Below, one piece after another: positions 16,147 through 23,687 of a stretch of DNA of 63,833 bases. Each line of letters opens with the position of its first letter. The first letter of the stretch is position 1. The stretch is from Tahibacter harae (GTDB lineage Bacteria > Pseudomonadota > Gammaproteobacteria > Xanthomonadales > Rhodanobacteraceae): contig NZ_JANFQO010000029.1 in the NCBI RefSeq assembly GCF_024437735.1, positions 1 to 63,833 of the forward strand. Reading direction: 5' to 3'. Under the pieces are notes generated by a model. It did not search any database. It was given only the letters and a program-made list of their open reading frames with translations, and was not told where the DNA came from. The position numbers were made by a program, and so were the translations under genes.

Positions 16147-18873
16147 ATGAGCGCGACTACCGAAACCGTTCCCGCCGACACCCTGCGCGAGGTCGACTTC
16201 CCGCGCGCCGACCAGGCGCTGCGCGAGGACGTCAAGCGTCTGGGCGCGCTGGTCGGGGAAATCCTGGCCGATCAGCTCGGCGACGGCTTCCTGGCCCAGG
16301 TCGAACAGGTGCGCGCCGCGGCCATACGCCGGCGCGAACACGGCGGCTCCATCGCCGAACTGGTCGGCCTGCTCGCCGGCCCGGCCGACCGCGCCACCGA
16401 CCTGGCCCGCGCCTTCGCCACGTATTTCCAGGCCATCAACATCGCCGAGCGCGTGCACCGCATCCGCCGCCGCCGCGATTACGAACGCGCCGGCGCGGCG
16501 CCGCAGCCCGGCAGCCTGCGCGAAGTCATCCGCGACCTGCAGCGCGACGGCGTGGACAAGCAGGAAATCGCCGCACTGCTGGCGCGCCTGCGCATAGAGC
16601 CGGTATTCACCGCGCACCCGACCGAAGCCGTGCGGCGCTCGCTGCTGGACAAGGAACAGGTGCTGGTCAAATGCCTGATCGCCGACATCGACCGCCAGCG
16701 CACGCCGGCCGAGCGCCGCGCCGACCAGGAACGCATGCGCCTGGTCCTGAGCGCGAGCTGGCAGACCGCCGATGCCGCCAGCGAGCGGCCCACGGTGCAG
16801 GATGAAATGGAACACATCGGCTATTTCCTCGCCGATGTGATCTATCCCATGCTGCCGGTGTTCTTCGAGGTGTTCGAGGACGTGCTGAGCGAACTCGGCC
16901 CCATGCCGCCGGTACCGCCGCTGCTGCATTTCGGCACCTGGGTCGGCGGCGACATGGACGGCAATCCGAATGTGGGCGCCGATACCGTGCGCGCCGCGCT
17001 GACGGCGCAGCGCGCGCTGATCCTGGCCGCCTACCGGCGCGAGCTGGCGCAGCTGGAACGCCTGCTCAGCCAGTCGCTGTCGCGGGTGAGCGTGGATGAG
17101 GCCGTGCTGGCGCGCCTGGCCGACTACCGCGCGCTGCTGCCCAAGGCCGCGGCCAAGCTCAAGCCGCGCTACGCCGACATGCCATACCGGCATCTGATCA
17201 GCCTGCTCAGCGCGCGCCTCAGCGCGACCGCGGCCGGCCGCGAGGAAGGCTATGCCGATGCGGCGCAGTTCCGTGCCGATCTGGAACTCATCGCTGCCAG
17301 CCTGCGCGCCCACCGCGGCACGCATGCGGGCTGGCTGGCGCTGCGCCAGCTGCTGCAGCGCGTGGACACCTTCGGTTTCCACCTGGCCACGCTGGACCTG
17401 CGCCAGGAATCCGGCGCCCATGACCAGGCCCTGGCCCTGCTGCTGGACGATGCGCAGTGGCCGCAGCGCGAAGCCGCGCAGCGGCGCGGCCGCCTGGCCG
17501 AAGTGATCGCCAGCGCCGCCGCGCCCGCCGCCGACGCGCCCGGCGCCGCCGCCACGCTCGATGTGTTCCGCACCGTGGCCGCGGCCAAGCGCAGCTACGG
17601 CAGCGAGGCCATAGGCCCTTACATCATCAGCATGAGCCGCAGCGCCGCCGACGTACTGGCCGTGCTCGCGCTGGCGCGTCTGGCCGGCTGCAGCGACGAG
17701 GCCGGTCGCGTGCCGCTGGATGTGGCGCCGCTGTTTGAGACCATCGCCGACCTGCGCGCCGCGCAGGAGGTACTGGAGCAGCTGTTCGCCGATCCGCTTT
17801 ACCGCGCCCACCTGGCCGAGCGCGGCAACCGCCAGATGGTGATGCTGGGCTATTCCGACAGCGCCAAGGACGGCGGCCTGTTCGCCTCGCGCTGGGCGCT
17901 GCAGCGCACCCAGGTGCTGCTGACCGAGCTGGCCCAGCGCAGCGGCGTGCGCATCGCCTTCTTCCACGGCCGCGGCGGCTCGGTCAGCCGCGGCGGCGGC
18001 AAGACCGAGCGCGCCGTCATCGCCGCGCCGCGCGGCTCGGTGGACGGCTACCTGCGCCTGACCGAGCAGGGCGAGGTGATCCACCGCAAATACGGCATCC
18101 GCGCCATCGCGCTGCGCAACCTGGAACAGACCACCGGCGCCGTGCTGCGCGCCTCGCTGCGGCCGCGTCCGCCCGAGCCGCGCGAGGCGGTATGGCGCGA
18201 GATGGCCGGGCACATGGCCGATGTCGCGCGCGCCCACTACCGCGCCCTGGTGCACGAGTCGGAACGCTTCGCCGAATATTTCCGCGCCGCCACGCCCATC
18301 GACGTGATCGAGCGCCTGCGCATAGGCTCGCGCCCGCCGCGCCGCGGCGGCGCCGGCGGCGTGGCCAGCCTGCGCGCGATACCGTGGGTGTTCGCCTGGT
18401 CGCAGAACCGCGCCGGCCTTACCGGCTGGTACGGCATAGGCACCGCGCTGGCCGACGGCATCGACCGCTACGGCCTGGACGCCATGCGCGAGATGACCGC
18501 CGACTGGCCCTTCTTCGCCACCCTGATCGACGATGTGGAAATGTTGCTGGCCAAGAGCGACATGGACATCTTCGCCCTGTACTCCGGCCTGGCCGGACCG
18601 CTGCATGCGGAATTCCATCCGCGCATCGCGGCGGAATTCGGTCTCACCCTGGCTGCCGTGCTGCAGCTCAAGCAGGCCGACCACCTGCTCGCCAGCGACC
18701 GCCGCCTGCGCCAGTCGATACGCCTGCGCAATCCCTACGTCGATCCCATCAGCCTGCTGCAGGTCGACCTGCTCGCGCGCTGGCGCGCGCAGGAGCGGCC
18801 GGAGGGCGAACTGTTCCAGGCGCTGGCGGCGACGGTGAACGGGATAGCGGCCGGCGTGCAGAACACCGGTTGA
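16147..18873 (+). CDS. ppc: Phosphoenolpyruvate carboxylase
   Basis: The 908-residue enzyme adds bicarbonate to PEP to give oxaloacetate, replenishing the TCA cycle. Signature segments are FTAHPTEAVRR (catalytic His), GGDMDGNPNVGAD, LGYSDSAKDGG, FFHGRGGSVSRGGG (the glycine-rich catalytic loop) and IPWVFAWSQNR. It ends in QNTG, as PEPCs do. Length is typical. The frame is open upstream to 15964 but homology-like sequence begins at the ATG at 16147. No clear ribosome-binding site is visible. Confidence 0.96.
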   Translation: MSATTETVPADTLREVDFPRADQALREDVKRLGALVGEILADQLGDGFLAQVEQVRAAAIRRREHGGSIAELVGLLAGPADRATDLARAFATYFQAINIAERVHRIRRRRDYERAGAAPQPGSLREVIRDLQRDGVDKQEIAALLARLRIEPVFTAHPTEAVRRSLLDKEQVLVKCLIADIDRQRTPAERRADQERMRLVLSASWQTADAASERPTVQDEMEHIGYFLADVIYPMLPVFFEVFEDVLSELGPMPPVPPLLHFGTWVGGDMDGNPNVGADTVRAALTAQRALILAAYRRELAQLERLLSQSLSRVSVDEAVLARLADYRALLPKAAAKLKPRYADMPYRHLISLLSARLSATAAGREEGYADAAQFRADLELIAASLRAHRGTHAGWLALRQLLQRVDTFGFHLATLDLRQESGAHDQALALLLDDAQWPQREAAQRRGRLAEVIASAAAPAADAPGAAATLDVFRTVAAAKRSYGSEAIGPYIISMSRSAADVLAVLALARLAGCSDEAGRVPLDVAPLFETIADLRAAQEVLEQLFADPLYRAHLAERGNRQMVMLGYSDSAKDGGLFASRWALQRTQVLLTELAQRSGVRIAFFHGRGGSVSRGGGKTERAVIAAPRGSVDGYLRLTEQGEVIHRKYGIRAIALRNLEQTTGAVLRASLRPRPPEPREAVWREMAGHMADVARAHYRALVHESERFAEYFRAATPIDVIERLRIGSRPPRRGGAGGVASLRAIPWVFAWSQNRAGLTGWYGIGTALADGIDRYGLDAMREMTADWPFFATLIDDVEMLLAKSDMDIFALYSGLAGPLHAEFHPRIAAEFGLTLAAVLQLKQADHLLASDRRLRQSIRLRNPYVDPISLLQVDLLARWRAQERPEGELFQALAATVNGIAAGVQNTG

Positions 18874-18881
18874 AACGACCG

Positions 18882-18914
18882 CCGCGGCGGGGCCGGTTGC
18901 GGACCCCGCCGCGG
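18882..18914. terminator. GC-rich hairpin between convergent genes
   Basis: An 11-bp perfect stem (18882-18892 with 18904-18914) and an 11-base loop lie just after ppc and before the end of the minus-strand RebB-like gene. There is no T-run on either side, so it may only assist termination or protect 3' ends. Confidence 0.45.
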
Positions 18915-18931
18915 CCGGCGGCGCGTGCCGC

Positions 18932-19549
18932 TCAGCCTAGCTGCTTCACCGTTTCCAGCACGGCCGCATAGGCATCGGCCTTGTCCGGATCGCGCACCAT
19001 GCCGGCCAGGCAGGCGGCCGCCGCGGCCTGCTTGAGCAGCTGCAGGCGCGCTTCGTAGCTGGCCCGGTTGATGCGCTCTATCGCCGCGCCCAGCGCATCG
19101 GCCGCGGCGCGCGCGCCGTAGGCCACGTCGCCGCTGTGCAGCAGGTTGCTGTCCAGGGTGAAGCGCACCGCGTCGGTGATCTGCGGATTCACCGCCGATA
19201 CCTTGCGCAGGTCGGCGACCGCATCGCTGGAGGCATCCAGCGCCTTCGCGATGCTCACCGCATCGGCGGCGGTGTCCGTCGAATAGATCTGCATGATGCC
19301 CTGCGTGGTGGCCGCCTGGCCGAGGATATTCTGCTGCTGCTGGGCGTTGACCGCGTTCTCGAACAGCACGCCGGTGGAATGGGCCAGGGACTGGTAGATG
19401 CTGCCCAGGGCCAGCGCCGGCGCTTCGGCCAGCACCTTCACATTCGCCTGGGTCACCGCATCGGTGATCTGCGGATTGACGCCCGCGGGTGCGGCGGCCT
19501 GGGTGACGCTGTCGGTGATCTGCGAATTCACGGCGGTGGGGAAGCTCAT
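18932..19549 (-). CDS. RebB-family (R-body / killing trait) protein, extended
   Basis: The 205-residue protein carries the RebB signature: VNPQITDAVTQANVKVLAEA followed by PALALGSIYQSLAHSTGVLF and the Gln-rich NAVNAQQQQN. RebB-like proteins build refractile bodies, contractile ribbons linked to killing in Caedibacter, and many free-living bacteria carry unexplored homologues. The VN-x-QITD-x-V motif occurs three times (near residues 8, 24 and 119), and the protein is about twice the usual length of about 100 residues, suggesting fusion of a second, diverged unit. No other reb gene lies nearby. Confidence 0.75.
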   Translation of the reverse strand: MSFPTAVNSQITDSVTQAAAPAGVNPQITDAVTQANVKVLAEAPALALGSIYQSLAHSTGVLFENAVNAQQQQNILGQAATTQGIMQIYSTDTAADAVSIAKALDASSDAVADLRKVSAVNPQITDAVRFTLDSNLLHSGDVAYGARAAADALGAAIERINRASYEARLQLLKQAAAAACLAGMVRDPDKADAYAAVLETVKQLG

Positions 19550-19616
19550 GGCGCACTCCGTCGGTGGGAATTTTGCGCAGTGTAGTCCTTGTCCGCGATG
19601 TGTACGTGTGCGCCGC

Positions 19617-20831
19617 TCAGGGCTGCAGCCGGGTGGCTGCCACGCGCAGCGACTGGGTCCAGCCGTAGACGCGAAATGCGCCGCCGTCGTGAGTCAGCAG
19701 GATGACGCGGTCCAGCCTGCGCCAGCGGTCGGTCTGTTCGATCAGCCGCGCCGCGTCGCCGGGCGCCATCTCGTTGGCCGTGATCTGGGCCACGCTGCGG
19801 AAGGCGCCGGCCAGGGCCGGCGCGAACAGCTGGCCGTAGGAATCCGACAGGATCAGCACCGATTCGCCGCTGGCCGCGTTGGCGTTGACGAATACGCTGG
19901 TGATGAAGCGCGGGTTCGGGATCAGCGCCGCGATCGCCGTGCGGAAGCCGGCTTCGCCGTCGCCGTCGGCCTGTACGTCGGCGTTGTGCAGTTCGTAGAC
20001 GGGCTGCGCGCGGGTCAGGTCGGACAGGCGCAGGATTTCCGACGGCGCCTGGGCCGCCGTGCGGGTTTCCTGGGCCGGCGGTGCCAGCCCCAGCGCCGCC
20101 AGGTAGGCGTCGCGCGCGACCTGCACGCTCCAGCCGCTGGCATGCCAGTTCGCCTGCGGAAAGAAGCCCGGATCGTCGCGCAGCGCCTGCAATTCGCGGA
20201 ACGGAAACACGTAGTGCACGCCGGCCGGCGCGGCGATGTGCAGCAGCGGCGAATCGCCGGCGGCCGCGGCGCGGCAGGCGGCGCGGTACTGCGGCGGCAC
20301 GGATTCGGGCAGGCGCTCCGGATACAGGGTAAGCAGGGTAGGCAGCACGACCACATCGACCGCGATGCCGCGGCGCTGGCCGTAGCCGGCCGCTTCGCGC
20401 AGCGCGCGCCGCATGGCCGGGCCGGCGGCGGGGATGTGCGCCTTGAGGCAGATGTTTTCCAGGATGTCGTAGGGCGTGGCGTTGCTGGTGCCGGTGAGGA
20501 AGACATAGCCGTCCTCGCCCAGCGCCACCTGCCGACCCGGCGCGGTATGGAACACATTCAGCAGCAGGCGCTTGCGCCACTGCGCCGCGCGGCGGATCGG
20601 ATAGACCCGGTCGCCCAGCCAGCCGCGCGCGGCACGGAACCAGGCCGCCGGATCGGCGGCGAACGCCGCCGCGGCCGGCCAGGGCTGCAGACTGCGGTTG
20701 TGGAAAAGTTCCAGCCGCTCGGTGCTCTGCAGGCGCATGCCGAGCACGGGAATCAGCAGGAACAGCGCCGCCAGCGTCGTCCACAGGCGCGCACCCGCGC
20801 TCAGCCGCACCGCGTCGGGCCTGGTCCGCAT
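19617..20831 (-). CDS. AlgX/AlgJ-like SGNH-type polysaccharide acetylation protein
   Basis: The 404-residue product has one N-terminal membrane/signal segment (LWTTLAALFLLIPVLGMRL) and an SGNH hydrolase-like domain: VALGEDGYVFLTGTSN, VDVVVLPTLLTLYPE, FPQANWHASGW and the serine motif ILSDSYGQLF. AlgX/AlgJ-like proteins move acetyl groups onto exopolysaccharide in the periplasm. It is the third gene of an operon with an MBOAT transporter-like protein and a paralogue (about 10 bases apart). The ATG at 20831 is chosen because it follows that paralogue's stop at 20842. The DxHW motif of AlgX reads NWH. Confidence 0.75.
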   Translation of the reverse strand: MRTRPDAVRLSAGARLWTTLAALFLLIPVLGMRLQSTERLELFHNRSLQPWPAAAAFAADPAAWFRAARGWLGDRVYPIRRAAQWRKRLLLNVFHTAPGRQVALGEDGYVFLTGTSNATPYDILENICLKAHIPAAGPAMRRALREAAGYGQRRGIAVDVVVLPTLLTLYPERLPESVPPQYRAACRAAAAGDSPLLHIAAPAGVHYVFPFRELQALRDDPGFFPQANWHASGWSVQVARDAYLAALGLAPPAQETRTAAQAPSEILRLSDLTRAQPVYELHNADVQADGDGEAGFRTAIAALIPNPRFITSVFVNANAASGESVLILSDSYGQLFAPALAGAFRSVAQITANEMAPGDAARLIEQTDRWRRLDRVILLTHDGGAFRVYGWTQSLRVAATRLQP

Positions 20832-20841
20832 GCGGCCGGCG

Positions 20842-22065
20842 TCAGGGCGCAGTAGCGGCATCCGCCGTCGCCGCGGCGGCGGGTGGCGGCGCGGCGGCAA
20901 ACGCTTTCGACCAGACGATCAGCGTGTAGACGCTGCCTTCCTGCAGCAACAGCATCAGCCGGTCGGTCTTGCGCAGGCTGCGGCCCCGCTCGACCAGGGT
21001 GGCGACGTTCTCCGGAGGCAGGTTGTTGGCCAGGATCTGGCCCAGCTCCCTGAAGGATGCGGCGTATACGCTGGCGGCTGCCTCGCCGTAGGAGTCCGAC
21101 ACCATCAGCACGGATTCGTCCAGCGCCGCGGAGCGGTTGACATAGGCATGCGTGGACGTGGTCGAGCCGATGAACAGGTCCGACACCGCGCGGGCCAGCG
21201 CCTCGCGCTGCGGCGGATCGTCCAGCACCTGATCGTTCTGTATGAGATACACCGGCTGCGGCACGTCGATGCCGTAGGTGGCCATGATTTCCGACGGCCC
21301 CTGGGTGAGGGTGAGGCGCTCGCTCGGCGGCGGCGCGACATTGCGCGCGGCGAGATAGGCGTCGCGCACCACCTTGAGGCTCATGCCCTGGGCGTGCCAG
21401 TTGCCCTTGGGAAAGAAGCCCGGGACATCGCGCGCTTCGCGCATGGCCGGGAACGGGAAGGAGAAGATCACGCCCGGCGGCGGCGTGAATCGCAACAGCG
21501 GCGAATCGCCGGTGGCGCGCGCGGCGCAGGCTTCGCGGTACTTGCGCGGCACCGAGGCGGGAAGGTGGTCGCCGTACAAGGTGCCGGATGTCGGGACGAT
21601 CACGATATCCAGCGCCATGCCGCGCTGGCGCGCGAACTCGCCGATCGCCCGCAGGGCGTCCACCAGCTGCGTCGCGAGCGCCTCCTGGTGCGATCCTATG
21701 CACGTGGTCTCGAACGTCTCGTTGAGCGAGCTGTCGCTGCCGCCGTTGAGGAAAATGTAGCCGCCGTCGCCCAGCGTCACGCGCCGCTGCGGCGGTGTAT
21801 GCAGCACGTAGTACTGGATCTTCTTGTGCAGCATCGAGGCCTGCACGATGGGATAGATGCGGTCGGCCAGCCAGCCCCGCGCCTGGCGGAAATACTCCAC
21901 CGGATTGGCGGCGAAGCTGTCCGCCTGCGGCAGCTCGTTCAGCGTGCGGCTGTGGAAGAACCTCAGCTGTATCGGGTCCTGCAGGCGGATGCCGGCCACC
22001 GGCAGCAACAGCAGCACGGCGAGCAGGCTGGTCAGGATGCGGGCGCGCGTAGTGATCAGCGTCAT
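20842..22065 (-). CDS. AlgX/AlgJ-like SGNH-type polysaccharide acetylation protein
   Basis: The 407-residue product parallels the next gene: a membrane/signal segment (ILTSLLAVLLLLPVAGIRL), VTLGDGGYIFLNGGSDSS, MALDIVIVPTSGTLYGDHLP, FPKGNWHAQGM and serine motif LMVSDSYGEAAAS. It likely acts in the periplasm as acetyl-transfer partner of the MBOAT protein whose stop lies 8 bases upstream. The C-terminus is Ala/Pro-rich. The frame is open upstream but the ATG at 22065 begins the signal segment. The target polysaccharide is not known from this window. Confidence 0.75.
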   Translation of the reverse strand: MTLITTRARILTSLLAVLLLLPVAGIRLQDPIQLRFFHSRTLNELPQADSFAANPVEYFRQARGWLADRIYPIVQASMLHKKIQYYVLHTPPQRRVTLGDGGYIFLNGGSDSSLNETFETTCIGSHQEALATQLVDALRAIGEFARQRGMALDIVIVPTSGTLYGDHLPASVPRKYREACAARATGDSPLLRFTPPPGVIFSFPFPAMREARDVPGFFPKGNWHAQGMSLKVVRDAYLAARNVAPPPSERLTLTQGPSEIMATYGIDVPQPVYLIQNDQVLDDPPQREALARAVSDLFIGSTTSTHAYVNRSAALDESVLMVSDSYGEAAASVYAASFRELGQILANNLPPENVATLVERGRSLRKTDRLMLLLQEGSVYTLIVWSKAFAAAPPPAAAATADAATAP

Positions 22066-22073
22066 GGCGGCGA

Positions 22074-23489
22074 TCAGAACCGGAAATAGATGAACGGGCT
22101 GTAGGCGCCGGTGAGGATCTTCAGCGCCGCGCCCAGCAGGATGGACAGCCCCAGCACCACGCCGGCGGAATACTGCCAGGCCGGCACGCGGCGCGGCCAC
22201 GGCCGCAGCCCGGGCAGGGCCACGAGGCGGCGCAGCAGCGCCGGGACCAGCGGTGCCGAAAGCGCGATGGCGACGACCAGCACGACCATTTCCTCGCCGT
22301 TGAGGATCTGGCGGATGGTCAGGTCCTCCGCCGTGCGCAGCAGGAACATCTTCGCCAGGATCTGCCCGGCCTGCTCCACGCTGGCGGCGCGGAACAGCAC
22401 CCAGCCAACGATGACCGCGAGCATCGTATAGCCATGCTGCAGCAGGCGTGGAGACTTCTGCAGCAGCTTCTCCCAGCCCAGCCGCTCCAGCACCAGCAGC
22501 AGGCCGTGGTAGGCGCCCCAGAGCACGAAGGTCCAGGCGGCGCCATGCCACAGGCCGCACAGCAGGAACACGATCATCAAGTTGCGATAGGTCTTGAGCG
22601 GACCCAGGCGGTTGCCGCCGAGCGGGATGTAGAGGTAATCGCGGAACCAGCGCGAGAGGCTCATGTGCCAGCGGCGCCAGAAGTCGGTGATGGAACGGGC
22701 GATATACGGAAAGTTGAAATTGCGCGGGAAATGAAAGCCGGCCATCCAGCCCAGTCCCATCGCCATGTTCGAGTAGCCGCCGAAGTCGAAGAAGATCTGC
22801 AGGGTGTAGCAGATGGCGGCCAGCCAGGCCGTCTGGGTCGACAACGTATCGGCGCGGGCGAACAGCGGATCGGCGACGCCGGCCATGGTGTCGGCCAGCA
22901 GCACCTTCTGGCCCAGGCCGAAGCAGAACAGCAGCAGCCCGTAGTAGACGTGGCGCGAAGTGACCACACGGCGCCGCAGCTGTCCGGCCACCATGTGGAA
23001 GCGCAGGATGGGACCGGCGATCAGCTGCGGGAACATCAGCATGTACAGCGACAGATTGACGAAGGAGCGCTCGGCGCGCGCGTCACGCCGGTAGATGTCG
23101 ACCAGGTACGAGATGGCGTGGAAAGTGAAAAAGGAAATTCCCAGCGGCAGGTGAATGTTCATCCATATGGAATCTTTCGCCGGATGGAAAAGAGTGTCCG
23201 CGATGAATCCTGCGTACTTGAAGAAAATCAGCAGCGCCAGATTCAATGCCACGCTGACGGCGAGCAACTGCTTGCGTTTGCGCGGATCGGCCGCATCGCC
23301 GATGCGCAGGCCGAACACGTAGTTGATCGCCACGGAAACCGCGACCACGGCGGTGAACCAGCCCTCGCCGGCAAAATAAAAAACCAGGCTGAACAGCACG
23401 AAGCTCAGGTTGCGCCAGGGCAGGAAATTCTGCGCGAGCAGGAACAGCGGCAGAAACAGGAACAGGAACTCGACGCTGGAGAAGACCAT
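22074..23489 (-). CDS. MBOAT-family O-acetyltransferase (AlgI-like)
   Basis: The 471-residue polytopic protein has about ten membrane segments (LFLFLPLFLLAQNFLPW, VVAVSVAINYVFGLRIG, and others) and MBOAT hallmarks: FPRNFNFPYIARSITDFWRR, WHMSLSRWFRDYLYIPLGGN and the catalytic-His region LCGLWHGAAWTFVLWGAYHG. AlgI-like MBOATs bring an acetyl donor across the inner membrane and pass it to AlgX/AlgJ-like partners. Two such genes follow directly on the same strand, giving a three-gene acetylation operon. The ATG at 23489 begins the first membrane segment. Confidence 0.9.
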   Translation of the reverse strand: MVFSSVEFLFLFLPLFLLAQNFLPWRNLSFVLFSLVFYFAGEGWFTAVVAVSVAINYVFGLRIGDAADPRKRKQLLAVSVALNLALLIFFKYAGFIADTLFHPAKDSIWMNIHLPLGISFFTFHAISYLVDIYRRDARAERSFVNLSLYMLMFPQLIAGPILRFHMVAGQLRRRVVTSRHVYYGLLLFCFGLGQKVLLADTMAGVADPLFARADTLSTQTAWLAAICYTLQIFFDFGGYSNMAMGLGWMAGFHFPRNFNFPYIARSITDFWRRWHMSLSRWFRDYLYIPLGGNRLGPLKTYRNLMIVFLLCGLWHGAAWTFVLWGAYHGLLLVLERLGWEKLLQKSPRLLQHGYTMLAVIVGWVLFRAASVEQAGQILAKMFLLRTAEDLTIRQILNGEEMVVLVVAIALSAPLVPALLRRLVALPGLRPWPRRVPAWQYSAGVVLGLSILLGAALKILTGAYSPFIYFRF

Positions 23490-23687
23490 GGGCGCTTCGG
23501 CGGCTGGGGGCGGCGACACCCCTGCGCCGGTACGGCACGTGGAGCTGCAGGGGATGGATCGCCTATTGTTTCATAGTCCAGGCACGGCGTATTCCGGCCC
23601 CGCCAGGCTCGCGGTGCCGGCGCCTGGCGCAGCGCGGCCGGCTGTGAAAGCGATCACAATTGCCGCCCTTTGTCGATTGTCCCGGCC

